This document shows positions 42,669 to 51,316 of a stretch of DNA of 64,000 nt, one piece after another. Numbering within the stretch: position 1 is the first letter of the stretch; each line of letters begins with the position of its first letter. The DNA comes from Nocardia arthritidis NBRC 100137 (GTDB lineage: Bacteria; Actinomycetota; Actinomycetes; Mycobacteriales; Mycobacteriaceae): contig NZ_BDBB01000026.1 of assembly GCF_001612765.1 (NCBI RefSeq), positions 62,001 to 126,000 of the forward strand, in the 5' to 3' direction. A program made the translations under genes and the position numbers. The notes beneath the pieces were generated by a model. It was not told the origin of the DNA, did no database searches, and saw nothing but the letters and a program-made list of their open reading frames with translations.

Positions 42669-43535
42669 ATGGGCACAGGCAAGCACCGAGCACCCGCTCC
42701 GCATCGGCCGAAGCTGGGCTCCATCGTCGCGGCGGGGACGGTTCCTCTCGTTCTCGCGCTGGTGGGAACCGGTACGGCGAACGCCGAGCCCGATCACCCC
42801 GTCCCGGTGACCAGAACGGATTCCACCGATCAGGCCCAGTGGCCCGCGGCCGAGGCGCCGAACGTGCGCCCGTACGAGGGTCTGCGAATCCCGGACGACG
42901 TACTGAGTTCGTTGCAGTGGGCACGTCCGTTGCCGGATCACCAGTACCTGGCTCCGGTGCAAGGGCTGCACGCGCCCGTTCCGGTCGCCCCCGTGCCGCC
43001 GATCGCACCGCCTTCGGGCAAGTTGCGCTTCGGTGACGTACAGGTCGACGCCCCGGAGTGGCTCTACCGGGAGCAGGCGATCCAGATCAACGACAGCTCC
43101 GCGATGGCCGAGGCCAACATGGCGACGTTCCTCGACTCGATCGGGATGGAGCGCACCAGGTCCGACCGCGTCGCCGGCCAGACCATGGGCGCCGCCGCTA
43201 TCGGCGCGGCGGCCGGCTTCGTGTTCGCCAGCCCGTTCGCGCTGTTCGGGGCGGCCATGGGCGGGGGTCTCGGCCTGGCCATCGGTCTGCCGTTCGCGCC
43301 GATCGGCCTCGCCGCGGGCCCGGTCGGGGCCGCTTACGGTGCGGCTCTGATGGCCGCGCCGCTGTCCGCCATCGGCGCGGGTATCGGCGCTGGTCTCGGG
43401 GCGGTACACGCGCTCAGCGCGCCTCCGCGGGCGCTCAGCGCGCCGGAGCCGGCCGCCCCGGCCCCGGAGTCCACCGAGACGGCCCCGGAGGTCACCGAGA
43501 CGGCCCCGGAGGCCGCGGATACGGCCAACGGCTGA
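42669..43535 (+). CDS. Exported glycine/alanine-rich protein of unknown function
   Basis: A 288-residue protein with a signal peptide (SIVAAGTVPLVLALVGTGTA, cleavage near ANA-EP), a proline-rich mature N-terminus, a middle GDVQVDAPEWLYREQAIQIN segment, then a glycine/alanine-rich hydrophobic run of about 70 residues (AAIGAAAGFVFASPFALFGA and on) that could enter a membrane, and an acidic Ala/Pro/Glu tail with two near-copies of ESTETAPEV. No catalytic motif. It begins 87 bases after ndh and ends at a strong terminator. A cell-envelope role is plausible, with no direct support. Confidence 0.75.
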   Translation: MGTGKHRAPAPHRPKLGSIVAAGTVPLVLALVGTGTANAEPDHPVPVTRTDSTDQAQWPAAEAPNVRPYEGLRIPDDVLSSLQWARPLPDHQYLAPVQGLHAPVPVAPVPPIAPPSGKLRFGDVQVDAPEWLYREQAIQINDSSAMAEANMATFLDSIGMERTRSDRVAGQTMGAAAIGAAAGFVFASPFALFGAAMGGGLGLAIGLPFAPIGLAAGPVGAAYGAALMAAPLSAIGAGIGAGLGAVHALSAPPRALSAPEPAAPAPESTETAPEVTETAPEAADTANG

Positions 43536-43564
43536 TCGGATGACATGTCCGGGAAGCGAGCCGG

Positions 43565-43609
43565 AAGGGTGGGAACCCGACGACGCTGTCGGGCTCCCAC
43601 CCTTTCTTT
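43565..43609 (+). terminator. Strong rho-independent terminator
   Basis: Arms AAGGGTGGGA and TCCCACCCTT plus inner arms CCCGAC/GTCGGG make a 16-pair stem with one A/C mismatch and a 6-base loop, followed by TTTCTTT. It lies 29 bases after the glycine-rich gene and faces the ureD stop, and could serve both directions. Confidence 0.88.
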
Positions 43610-43672
43610 CTCCACGTCTCGCGCGGACTACACCTGTCCGAGACGAATTCGACAGACGGCACGGTCCGTTCG

Positions 43673-44323
43673 TCAGACGCTCAGCAGCGCCCCGGTGCGG
43701 GTGAACAAGCTGCCACCCGCCGCCAGCGGCAGCCGGGTCTGCGTCAAACCGGTCGTCGCCGCGGCGCGTTCGTCCGGATAGACGAGCTCGCTCTCCAGAG
43801 CCCGTGGCGCGGACAGCGCGTCGTCGGCCGGTGTGCCCGCGCCCAGAGCCAACCGGTGGCGCAGTAGCGGCATGTCGTCCACGTCGGCGATCAGGTCTCC
43901 TTGCCACTCGCCGCCGTCCTCGCCCGCGCGGCCGATTTGGACACGTTCGCGGATGCGCAGCCGGGCGCCGGAGGCCAGCCGAATCGTGGTGACCGTATGG
44001 TGCCGCGCGCCACCGGCGACGATCATCGGCTCGGGATCGAAATCCAGCACTCCCCCGCTACCGACCTCCAGGTGCCAGCGTCCGGACGACAGGGGCGTCG
44101 CCGCGCCCGGTAGCGCGAGAGTCGCCGCGACGGAGCGCACCACCAGTTCGGCGCCGGGCGCGACCACGATCACGATGTCGAGTTCGTCGCCGCCCAGCGG
44201 TGTGGCGGCGGTGCCGATCAGGTGGACCGTTCGCGGGCCCGTGCGGCGGGCCGACAACCCGCCGCCGGCGTGGATCTCCGGAAGGGCCGCCGGGTGGGCG
44301 ACTATTCGTAATTCGGTGCGCAC
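43673..44323 (-). CDS. ureD: Urease accessory protein UreD
   Basis: A 216-residue protein that docks on urease apoenzyme and, with UreF and UreG, helps load nickel. It has the beta-rich pattern and ending typical of short actinobacterial UreD (RTVHLIGTAATPLGGDELDI; GGVLDFDPEPMIVAGGARHH). GTG start at 44323, nine bases after ureG. Last gene of a ureF-ureG-ureD set whose structural genes are not in this neighbourhood. Confidence 0.88.
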   Translation of the reverse strand: MRTELRIVAHPAALPEIHAGGGLSARRTGPRTVHLIGTAATPLGGDELDIVIVVAPGAELVVRSVAATLALPGAATPLSSGRWHLEVGSGGVLDFDPEPMIVAGGARHHTVTTIRLASGARLRIRERVQIGRAGEDGGEWQGDLIADVDDMPLLRHRLALGAGTPADDALSAPRALESELVYPDERAAATTGLTQTRLPLAAGGSLFTRTGALLSV

Positions 44324-44332
44324 CAGCGGCGC

Positions 44333-45046
44333 TCAGTGCGCGGCGGCGGATTCGTCCGCACGGTCCCGCTCGGCGACGGCGCGCAGCTGCTCGCGCACCC
44401 AGGCCAGCACCGGTGTCGCCGCCGGATCGGCGGTGAGCGAGACGAGCACCGTCGGCCGGTCGGCGCGCACCCGCGCCGCGTCGCGCTCCATCACGCCGAG
44501 ATCCGCGCCGACCAGCGGCGCCAGATCGGTCTTGTTGACCACCAGCAGGTCCGAGAAGGTCACGCCGGGGCCGCCCTTGCGCGGTACCTTGTCGCCGCCC
44601 GCCACGTCCACCACGAAGATCTGCACGTCGATCAGGCCGGAGGAGAAGGTCGCGGTCAGGTTGTCGCCGCCGGATTCGACCAGGATCAGATCCAGCGGCG
44701 GGTTGGCGGCGATCAAGTCCTCGATGGCGTCGAGGTTGGCGGTGATGTCGTCGCGAATGGCGGTGTGCGGGCAACCGCCGGTCTGCACGGCGGTGATCCG
44801 CTCGTCCGGCAGGACCGCGTGCCTGCGCAGGAAATCGGCGTCCTCGGTGGTGTAGATGTCGTTGGTCAGCACTGCCAGAGACAGCTCGTCGCGCAGCTGC
44901 CTGCACAGCGCGGCCACCAGGGCGGTCTTGCCCGAACCGACCGGGCCGCCGATGCCGATGCGCAACGCCTCTCCGGGCGTGCGGGTCCGTTTCGGCCGAT
45001 CGTGACCGTGGTCGTGTGGCTCACCGTCGATCAGATGCGGGGGCAT
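44333..45046 (-). CDS. ureG: Urease accessory GTPase UreG
   Basis: A 237-residue GTPase that drives nickel insertion into urease. P-loop GIGGPVGSGKTALVAALCRQ near residue 33, the metal-binding Cys-Pro-His in QTGGCPHTAIRDD, and NKTDL for guanine. The N-terminus is histidine-rich (EPHDHGHDR), consistent with nickel storage or delivery. ATG at 45046. It lies between ureF (25 bases upstream) and ureD. Confidence 0.96.
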   Translation of the reverse strand: MPPHLIDGEPHDHGHDRPKRTRTPGEALRIGIGGPVGSGKTALVAALCRQLRDELSLAVLTNDIYTTEDADFLRRHAVLPDERITAVQTGGCPHTAIRDDITANLDAIEDLIAANPPLDLILVESGGDNLTATFSSGLIDVQIFVVDVAGGDKVPRKGGPGVTFSDLLVVNKTDLAPLVGADLGVMERDAARVRADRPTVLVSLTADPAATPVLAWVREQLRAVAERDRADESAAAH

Positions 45047-45071
45047 GGCGCGGTCTCCTTCTTCCGGGGCT

Positions 45072-45737
45072 TCAGCTCGCGAACAGGGGCATGTCGCGTT
45101 GCCTATGGCGCTCGGCGAGCACGTCCTGCAACGGGTCGGACATCGCGGCCAGACCGGTCACGGCCTCGGCGGCGACGTGGTCGCACTGGGCGGCCAGCCG
45201 GATCGTGCACGCGGCGATCGCCGCGGGATCCAATGCCAGCAGACGCTGGGCGGCGGTGGCGGCGCCGGTCAGGGTCGTGTAGACGACCACGCCCGCGATT
45301 TCCCGGGGCGGCACCGAGGCAGCCGCGCCGGCCATGCCGAAGACCGTGGACAGATGCGGTGTGGGGCCCAGGGGCGACCAATCGTGCCGGGGCCAGAGCT
45401 GTTTCGCCAGGCGCAACAGGCCGCGGCCCTGCGCGCGCGATGCGGCCCGCGCGGCCGGGGCGGGCGTGCGCGCGTCGGCTTCCGCCTCGGCGCGCGCCGG
45501 ATCCAGTTCGCCCGCGCACACCGCCGCGGCAAGCGACGCGGCCACCAGTCCCGCCGTCCGGATCCGGCGGCGCAGATACAGCTCCACCGTCGCGGCGTCG
45601 CGGACCGAGCCGGACGCGACGGCTTCTTCCACGCCGCCGGAGTGCACGTGACCGCCGATCGGCAGCCGAGAGTCGGCGAGCGCGAGCACCATCGTCAGGC
45701 CGGACGCGGCCGGGCCGGTCGCAGTGGATGCACGCAC
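45072..45737 (-). CDS. ureF: Urease accessory protein UreF
   Basis: A 221-residue helical accessory protein that gates nickel loading with UreD and UreG. The opening ALADSRLPIGGHVHSGGVEE is the UreF signature, and the C-terminal CDHVAAEAVTGLAAMSDPLQ fits. GTG at 45737 is the first start; ATG at 45692 is an alternative closer to the conserved region. Upstream, where ureC would be expected in mycobacteria and Nocardia, lies an SDR gene. Confidence 0.93.
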   Translation of the reverse strand: MRASTATGPAASGLTMVLALADSRLPIGGHVHSGGVEEAVASGSVRDAATVELYLRRRIRTAGLVAASLAAAVCAGELDPARAEAEADARTPAPAARAASRAQGRGLLRLAKQLWPRHDWSPLGPTPHLSTVFGMAGAAASVPPREIAGVVVYTTLTGAATAAQRLLALDPAAIAACTIRLAAQCDHVAAEAVTGLAAMSDPLQDVLAERHRQRDMPLFAS

Positions 45738-45787
45738 CGGTCGATCCTATGTCCCGGCGGGCCGAGCGGCGTCCCGCTCGTCGCGGA

Positions 45788-46657
45788 TCAGCGGCGGAAG
45801 GCGCGTTCCATGAGGCGCTGGGCGTGGCCACGGGTCAGGTCGGTCCACGCCTGCACCGGGGCCGACCACCACGGGGCGATCTCCCGCGGCTTGGCGGTCA
45901 CCGCGTGGCAGACCAGGTCGGCGGCCTCGTTCACGGTCAAGCCGGGAACACGGCTGAAGTCGGTGGGCGCGCTCATCCTGGTGTGCACGAGCGGCAGGTA
46001 GATCGAGGTGGTGGTGACGCCATCGCGGGCCACCTCGGCCGCGACACTGCGCAACCAGACGTCGAAGGCGGATTTCGACGCGCCGTAGGCCGCCCAGCGG
46101 GGCGCGGGCGGCATGCGCACACCCCAGGTGGACACATTGACGATATGGCCCGCTCCGCCCGCGCGCATGGCGGGCAGCAGTGTGAGCAGCAGGCGTACCG
46201 GGCCGAGGTAGTTCACATCGATGGTGCGGGTGAAATCGTGGAAACGGTCGTAGGACTCGGCGATCGGGCGGCGGATCGACTTGCCCGCGTTGTTGATCAC
46301 CACGTCGAGGCGGCCGTGCTCGTCGAGGAGTCTGCGGCCCAGCTGTTCGACGGCGTCCATGTCCGTCAGATCGGTGGGGTAGGTGTGTGCGACGCCGCCC
46401 GCGGCGGTGATCTCCGCGGCCAGCCGGTCGAGTTCGTCACCGGAGCGGGCCATGAGCAGGACGATCGCGCCCGCCGCGGCCAGCTTGCGCGCACTGGCCT
46501 TGCCTATGCCGTGCGAGGAACCGGTGATCAGCACTATTTTGCCGCCCACCGCGGCGCGCAACGCCTGCTCGCGCGGCCGCGACGTGGGATACAACAGCCG
46601 CGTCGCCACCCGTTCGGCGATCGGCCGGCCGCTTCTGGAGGCCTGGGCGTGGTTCAC
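45788..46657 (-). CDS. Short-chain dehydrogenase/reductase
   Basis: A 289-residue classical SDR. After a 38-residue lead the cofactor motif LITGSSHGIGKASARKLA appears, then NNAGKS, Ser in NVSTWG and Tyr-x3-Lys in AAYGASKSAFDVW. The GTG at 46657 is the farthest good start. The extended N- and C-termini resemble actinobacterial SDRs that reduce long-chain ketones or aldehydes. It is 50 bases upstream of ureF on the same strand but has no evident link to urease. Confidence 0.9.
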   Translation of the reverse strand: MNHAQASRSGRPIAERVATRLLYPTSRPREQALRAAVGGKIVLITGSSHGIGKASARKLAAAGAIVLLMARSGDELDRLAAEITAAGGVAHTYPTDLTDMDAVEQLGRRLLDEHGRLDVVINNAGKSIRRPIAESYDRFHDFTRTIDVNYLGPVRLLLTLLPAMRAGGAGHIVNVSTWGVRMPPAPRWAAYGASKSAFDVWLRSVAAEVARDGVTTTSIYLPLVHTRMSAPTDFSRVPGLTVNEAADLVCHAVTAKPREIAPWWSAPVQAWTDLTRGHAQRLMERAFRR

Positions 46658-46706
46658 GAACTCGACTGTAGGCGTCGATCAGGGTACCCATCCGGGGTTC
46701 GTGCGA

Positions 46707-47150
46707 TCAGTCCGCGCGTGAGATGTCCCGCACGAGTTGGGGTAGGTCCTGGCGGGTGAGATAGGCGGCGATGCTCAACTCCCCGTCGCTGCGCCGGACC
46801 AGGAAATCGCTGTAGAGGTCGAGGGCGGGTGCGTCATCGAGGGTCATCGTCCAGTGCGCCGAAGTGAGCCAGTAGTGCCCGCCGAGTTCGATGGTGGACT
46901 GGGCGGCGAGCAGCGCGTGTCCGGCGGCGATCCCGCGGGCACGGGCGCGGGCGGCGGCGATGAATTCCTCGCGGGTGACGCAGCGGCTCGTCGTGGGCGT
47001 TACGATCAGGATCTGCGGGTCGAAAAAGCTTGGCAGCGTGTCGAAGTCGGAAGCGGAGACACTGTCGTCGTAGCGGCGGAGGAACGTCTGGACCGCCTCG
47101 ACGCCTGACTTGGAAGCGCCATCGGCGTGCGCGTGATCATGTGAAAACAT
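46707..47150 (-). CDS. SnoaL/NTF2-like domain protein
   Basis: A 147-residue cone-shaped alpha+beta barrel protein. VQTFLRRYDDSVSASDFDTL, PSFFDPQILIVTPT and HYWLTSAHWTMTLDDAPALD match the NTF2-like pattern used by small isomerases, cyclases and ligand-binding proteins. No decisive catalytic residues. The ATG at 47150 lies eight bases after a perfect TATAAT, so its transcript is probably leaderless. Confidence 0.72.
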   Translation of the reverse strand: MFSHDHAHADGASKSGVEAVQTFLRRYDDSVSASDFDTLPSFFDPQILIVTPTTSRCVTREEFIAAARARARGIAAGHALLAAQSTIELGGHYWLTSAHWTMTLDDAPALDLYSDFLVRRSDGELSIAAYLTRQDLPQLVRDISRAD

Positions 47151-47158
47151 GACATTTG

Positions 47159-47164
47159 ATTATA
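47159..47164 (-). promoter_or_regulatory. Consensus -10 box of a leaderless promoter (NTF2-like gene)
   Basis: TATAAT on the minus strand, eight bases before the ATG at 47150, places the expected transcription start at or next to the start codon. No canonical -35 is seen. Confidence 0.6.
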
Positions 47165-47318
47165 ACACGAACAGCGTTCGACTCCTGGGAGGCGCGCCGA
47201 TACACCACTCGAGCATTTCCACTCATGCGTGCGGCAGCGGCGATGTGCTCGAATGCAGGTTCTACGGAGACTCTTTCGCCGGGCTACGCGCCGGCGCACC
47301 AGCCGAGGGGGAAACACC

Positions 47319-48047
47319 GTGTCGACGCCGGACACGCAGGTCTCGATCGGCCAATGGATCGCACGCGGGCTCGCGATCGCGGTGCTGGTCCCGATCCGCC
47401 TGTTATGGGAGGGCATTCTCCTGCTCGGCCGCGTCACCGGCGCGGCGCTCGTGTTCGTCGCGCGGCATCTGCTGGTTCCGGTAGCCGAACTGATCTGGCA
47501 TTGGATACTGCGGCCCGCGTGGATCTTCGCGAAGGACTTCTTGTGGGGCTGGATGCTCCAGCATCTACTGTGGGGCTCGGTGCTCACGCCGTTGGCCTCC
47601 CTCCTGCTGGAGTACCTGCTGCGGCCGCTGCGGCGAGCAGTGGAAATCTTCTTGTGGCGCAAGGTGATTCGCCCAGCTGGGGCTTGGCTGCTGCGGTGGG
47701 TCGTGTCCCCGATCGTCTACGCCGTCGCCTGGGTGTGCCGCCACACCGTCGAATGGCTGATCGTCCGGCCCCTATCGCAATTGTGGCGTTGGGTGCTGCG
47801 CCCGCTGTGGAATGTGGTGCGCGCGACCGCGCGGTACGGGTGGCGGGTGGCAGCTCGCATCGTGGCCGTGCTCGTGGTGATGCCGTGCCGGGCGGTGTAC
47901 CGCTTTGTGCTGCGCCCGGTGTTCGCCGCCTTCGCGGTCGTCTGGCGCGCGCTGGTGGTGCGTCCGGTCCGATGGGTGCACGGCACCATCGTCCGGCCGA
48001 TGAACCGCTGGGCGGCCGAGGTCGTGGCAGCGGTATTCGGCCGCTGA
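47319..48047 (+). CDS. Tryptophan- and Arg-Pro-repeat membrane-associated protein
   Basis: A 242-residue very hydrophobic and basic protein without a known domain. Arg-Pro (or Ser-Pro, Met-Pro) recurs after runs of hydrophobic residues, e.g. IWHWILRP, LLEYLLRP, RKVIRP, RWVVSP, LIVRP, RWVLRP, VVMP, RFVLRP, ALVVRP and GTIVRP, at spacings of about 11 or 16 residues, each unit rich in Trp, Val and Leu with flanking Arg. This suggests repeated amphipathic helices lying on or crossing the membrane. The GTG at 47319 follows GAGGGG; 30 more codons upstream are open but arginine-rich and unlikely. It faces the MFS gene tail to tail with nine bases between. Confidence 0.75.
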   Translation: MSTPDTQVSIGQWIARGLAIAVLVPIRLLWEGILLLGRVTGAALVFVARHLLVPVAELIWHWILRPAWIFAKDFLWGWMLQHLLWGSVLTPLASLLLEYLLRPLRRAVEIFLWRKVIRPAGAWLLRWVVSPIVYAVAWVCRHTVEWLIVRPLSQLWRWVLRPLWNVVRATARYGWRVAARIVAVLVVMPCRAVYRFVLRPVFAAFAVVWRALVVRPVRWVHGTIVRPMNRWAAEVVAAVFGR

Positions 48048-48056
48048 TCGCGCGGC

Positions 48057-49529
48057 TCAGCGCGGGCGGGGCGAGGCGAACCGCGCGATCAGCGCCATCG
48101 CCGTGAGCGCCGTCGCGCCCACGGCCACCGCGACGTGCATGCCGTCGACGAAGGATCCGCGCGCCGCCTCCACCAGCGCCGCGTCGCCGGCGGCCTGTTG
48201 GATGGTCTCGCCGAGCGTCGCCGCGTAGTCGCCCCCGGACCGGAAAATCAGCGCCGCGAGGGACCCGAGCAGTGCCAAGCCCAGCGCGTTGCCCAGTTCG
48301 AAACTGGTCTCCGAGATGCCGACCGCCGACCCGGCCCGCTCCGGCGGCACCGAGGACACCGACACCTCGGACACCAAGGTGAACGCCAGACCGTAGCCGA
48401 CCCCGGCGATCGTGGACCCCGCCAGATACCACCCGAGCCCGTCGTGCACGCCGACACCGAGCAACATCAGGTTGCCCGCCGCGGAGGCCAGCAAGGCGAA
48501 CACGAAGGTGGCGCGAGCGCCGAAGCGATGTCCGACCCGGGCGCCGCCCACGGAGCAGACGAAAACGGCGATCGTCATCGGAATGCCGAGCACCGCCGCG
48601 GACAGCGGCGTGCGCCCGGTCACCGACTGCAGATAGACGCTGGTCAGGTAGCTCAGCCCGGCCAGCGACATCATCCCGGTCAGACTGGCGCCGATGGCCA
48701 CCGAGAACTGGGGCCGGGCGAACAATCGCAGATCGAGCAGCGGTTCGTCGAGCCGGCGCTGCCTGCGCGCGAACACCGTCAAGATCACCACGCCGACCAG
48801 CGCGACGACGATCGCCTGCGCATCGATACCTTCGGTCGCGGCGTGTTTGATGCCGTACACCACCGGCAGGATGCCGCCGATCGACAGGGCGACGCTCGGT
48901 AGATCCAGCGGGCCCCGCACACCCGCCCGGTGTTCGGGCAGGACGAGCGGACCGACCGCGAGCAGCACCAGCAGCACCGGGATGTTGATGAGGAACACCG
49001 CACCCCACCAGAAGTGGTGCAGCAGCATGCCGCCGATGATCGGCCCGACGGCAGAGCCTCCGGCGAAGAACGCCGTCCAGACGCCGATCGCGGCGGCTCG
49101 CTCCCGCGCATCCGGGAACAGGCTCGAGATCAGCGCCAGGCTGGACGGCAGCAGTGTCGCGCCGCCGATGCCCATCAGCGCACGCGCCGCGATCAGCACA
49201 CCCGCGCTGGGCGCGAACGCGGCGATCACCGACGCGATGCCGAAGACCGCGGCGCCCACCAGCAAGATGTTGCGCCGCCCGATCCGGTCACCGAGATTGC
49301 CCATGGTGATGAGCAGTCCCGCGATCAGGAAGCCGTAGATATCCAGGATCCACAGCTGCTGGTCCGCTGACGGGTCCAGGTCGAGGGTCAGGGTCGGCAT
49401 CGCGAGGAACAGCACCGAGATGTCCATCGACACCAGCAGCACCGGCAGTAGCAGGACCGCGAGGCCCAGCCAGGCGCGGCGCGAGCCGGTCGTGGACGGT
49501 GCGGTCCGCACCGGCTGCACGTCTGTCAT
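48057..49529 (-). CDS. MFS drug exporter (DHA2/EmrB family)
   Basis: A 490-residue transporter with about 14 helices. VSMDISVLFLAMPTLTLDL in helix 1, GDRIGRRNILLVGAAVFG in the helix 2-3 loop, and the helix 5 motif GSAVGPIIGGMLLHHFWWGA place it with multidrug and antiseptic pumps of the SmvA/QacA type. ATG at 49529; longer reading frames upstream cover the TetR gene. A divergent TetR gene 60 bases away, with two symmetric sites between them, suggests ligand-induced expression. Confidence 0.94.
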   Translation of the reverse strand: MTDVQPVRTAPSTTGSRRAWLGLAVLLLPVLLVSMDISVLFLAMPTLTLDLDPSADQQLWILDIYGFLIAGLLITMGNLGDRIGRRNILLVGAAVFGIASVIAAFAPSAGVLIAARALMGIGGATLLPSSLALISSLFPDARERAAAIGVWTAFFAGGSAVGPIIGGMLLHHFWWGAVFLINIPVLLVLLAVGPLVLPEHRAGVRGPLDLPSVALSIGGILPVVYGIKHAATEGIDAQAIVVALVGVVILTVFARRQRRLDEPLLDLRLFARPQFSVAIGASLTGMMSLAGLSYLTSVYLQSVTGRTPLSAAVLGIPMTIAVFVCSVGGARVGHRFGARATFVFALLASAAGNLMLLGVGVHDGLGWYLAGSTIAGVGYGLAFTLVSEVSVSSVPPERAGSAVGISETSFELGNALGLALLGSLAALIFRSGGDYAATLGETIQQAAGDAALVEAARGSFVDGMHVAVAVGATALTAMALIARFASPRPR

Positions 49530-49553
49530 CGCCGAACATCCTCTCGCTGGCGC

Positions 49554-49592
49554 GTACGTCGTACGCATGAGTCCGGGTACAGTGTACGCATG
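49554..49592. promoter_or_regulatory. Paired operators between MFS pump and TetR
   Basis: Two direct copies of GTAC-N3-GTACGCATG occur at 49554-49569 and 49577-49592, 23 bases apart. Each core is itself a palindrome: GCGTACGtCGTACGC (49552-49566) and GTACAgTGTAC (49577-49587). The second copy contains the TetR start codon at 49590 and overlaps TACAGT (49578-49583), a -10-like box at the right distance for a leaderless message, so repressor binding would block its own transcription. Confidence 0.72.
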
Positions 49593-50264
49593 CTGCACCG
49601 CGCCGCCATAGTCGATACCGCGATCGAGCTCGCCGACGCCGAGGGCTTGGACGCGCTGTCCATGCGGCGCATCGCCGACCGGCTCGGGGTCGGCGCCATG
49701 TCGCTGTATCGCCACGTCGCGAACAAAGACGAACTGCTCGCGCTGATGACCGACGAAGTGGCCCGGCGCAATCCGTACCCCTCCCCCGAAGGACAGCGGT
49801 GGACCTGGCGCGACCGGGTTCGCATCGCCGCCGAGATCGACTGGGCCCTGTACCGGCGGCATCCGTGGGTGCTGCTCACCTTCGCCACCCCGCGCTACAG
49901 CTTCGGGCCGCAGAGCCTGGCCTGCCTGGCCTGGTTGGTGGACGGCTTCCTGGAACTCGGCGTGTCCACCCGCGAGGCGACCGGCATGTCCTTCTCGGTG
50001 TGGAATCACATCTCCGGCGCGACGCTGCCGGAGATCAGCGCGGATTTGATGGCGCGCAAAGGCATGGACCCCGGCGGGGACAACGGGCTACGGACGCTGT
50101 TGAACGGCGCGGCGCGGGATACGGTCCCGCCCGCCCTGGCCGATCTGGCCGGCAGCGGCATGCGCGACCTGACGCAGGAGGAACTGCTCTACGACGGACT
50201 CGACGCGCTCTGCGACGGATTCGAGGCCAGGGCCGCGCGCCGCGATCGGTTGACCTCGACCTGA
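49590..50264 (+). CDS. TetR-family regulator of the divergent MFS pump
   Basis: A 224-residue repressor with a helix-turn-helix at about residues 4-48 (LSMRRIADRLGVGAMSLYRHV) and a TetR_C-type ligand domain containing LLTFATPRYSFGPQSLACLA. This subtype, resembling TetR/ActR-like regulators, usually senses antibiotics or other small aromatics. The ATG at 49590 lies inside the second operator copy with no ribosome site, which fits leaderless translation. It probably represses both itself and the pump. Confidence 0.9.
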   Translation: MLHRAAIVDTAIELADAEGLDALSMRRIADRLGVGAMSLYRHVANKDELLALMTDEVARRNPYPSPEGQRWTWRDRVRIAAEIDWALYRRHPWVLLTFATPRYSFGPQSLACLAWLVDGFLELGVSTREATGMSFSVWNHISGATLPEISADLMARKGMDPGGDNGLRTLLNGAARDTVPPALADLAGSGMRDLTQEELLYDGLDALCDGFEARAARRDRLTST

Positions 50265-50313
50265 GTTGATGTTGCAGGCTGGCCGGCGACCGCCTCACGA
50301 CCAAGGAGCCACC

Positions 50314-51306
50314 GTGTACGCCATTCGCCTCCATGCCTTCGGCCCGGCCGAGAATTTGCGCTACGAACCCGTACCCGATCCCGTGCCGGGCCCCGGCCAG
50401 GTCCGCATCGCGGTGGCGGCGGCCGGTGTGCATCTGGTCGATACGGCGCTGCGCCGGGGCGAGGCCGGGCCGTTTCCCGCGCCCGAGCTGCCCACCATCC
50501 CCGGCCGTGAAGTCGGGGGCACGGTGGATCGCGTGGGCGCGGACGTGGCCGCGAGCCTGCTGGGCGCGCAGGTGGTGGCCCATCTCGGCGCGGTGCCCGG
50601 CGGATACGCCGAACTGGCCGTCACCGACGCCGCCCGGCTGCACGAGATCCCGGCGAACCTGGACGCGGCGGAGGCAGTGGCGATGGTCGGTACCGGGCGG
50701 ACCACCATGGGAATCCTCCAGTTCACCGAACTGAAGCCCGGCAGCATCGTGCTGGTGACGGCCGCGGCGGGCGGCATCGGCACCCTGCTCGTGCAACACG
50801 CGAAGAACGCCGGAGCCACGGTGATCGGCTTGGCCGGTGGCCCCGCGAAAGTGGATCGGGTGCGGCGCAACGGCGCCGACCTGGCGGTGGACTATCTGTT
50901 GCCGGACTGGCCAGAGCGGGTCCGTGCGCGCGTCGGCGACCGCGGGACGAACGTGTTGTTCGATTCGGTGGGCGGCGATGTCGCCCGCACCGGCATCGAT
51001 CTACTCGCACCGGGCGGGCAGCATCTGGTCTACGGCTGGTCCGGAAAGTCGGCCGCCGACGGGCCGGTGCGGCTTTCCGCCGGGGAACTGGCCGAACGCG
51101 GCATCACCTCGGAGATGGTGATCGGCCCGCCGATGTCGGCGCGTGCCGGCGGCGACCTGCGCGTCCTCGAAAACCGCGCCATGGCCGAGGCGGCCGCCGG
51201 GAGGCTGCGCCCCGCGGTTCAACGCTTCGCGCTCTCCGACGCGGCCGCCGCGCACCGCGCGCTGGAGACTCGCGCCACGACCGGCAAGGTGGTGCTGGAG
51301 CCCTAG
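50314..51306 (+). CDS. Zinc-independent quinone oxidoreductase (MDR family)
   Basis: A 330-residue NADPH-dependent medium-chain reductase of the quinone oxidoreductase class. The cofactor loop is VTAAAGGIGTLLVQHAKNAG near residue 150 and FDSVGGD near residue 215; the Cys and His ligands of zinc alcohol dehydrogenases are absent. GTG at 50314 follows AAGGAG and gives family length. Likely role: reduction of quinones or enones, often for detoxification, which would suit the adjacent pump and TetR gene (49 bases upstream, same strand). Confidence 0.93.
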   Translation: MYAIRLHAFGPAENLRYEPVPDPVPGPGQVRIAVAAAGVHLVDTALRRGEAGPFPAPELPTIPGREVGGTVDRVGADVAASLLGAQVVAHLGAVPGGYAELAVTDAARLHEIPANLDAAEAVAMVGTGRTTMGILQFTELKPGSIVLVTAAAGGIGTLLVQHAKNAGATVIGLAGGPAKVDRVRRNGADLAVDYLLPDWPERVRARVGDRGTNVLFDSVGGDVARTGIDLLAPGGQHLVYGWSGKSAADGPVRLSAGELAERGITSEMVIGPPMSARAGGDLRVLENRAMAEAAAGRLRPAVQRFALSDAAAAHRALETRATTGKVVLEP

Positions 51307-51316
51307 CCGAGCCGGT

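Noticed and set aside
41574..43907. Minus-strand open frame of 777 codons over ndh and the glycine-rich gene
   Set aside because: Shadow of two plus-strand genes, one with clear NDH-2 motifs and the other with a signal peptide.
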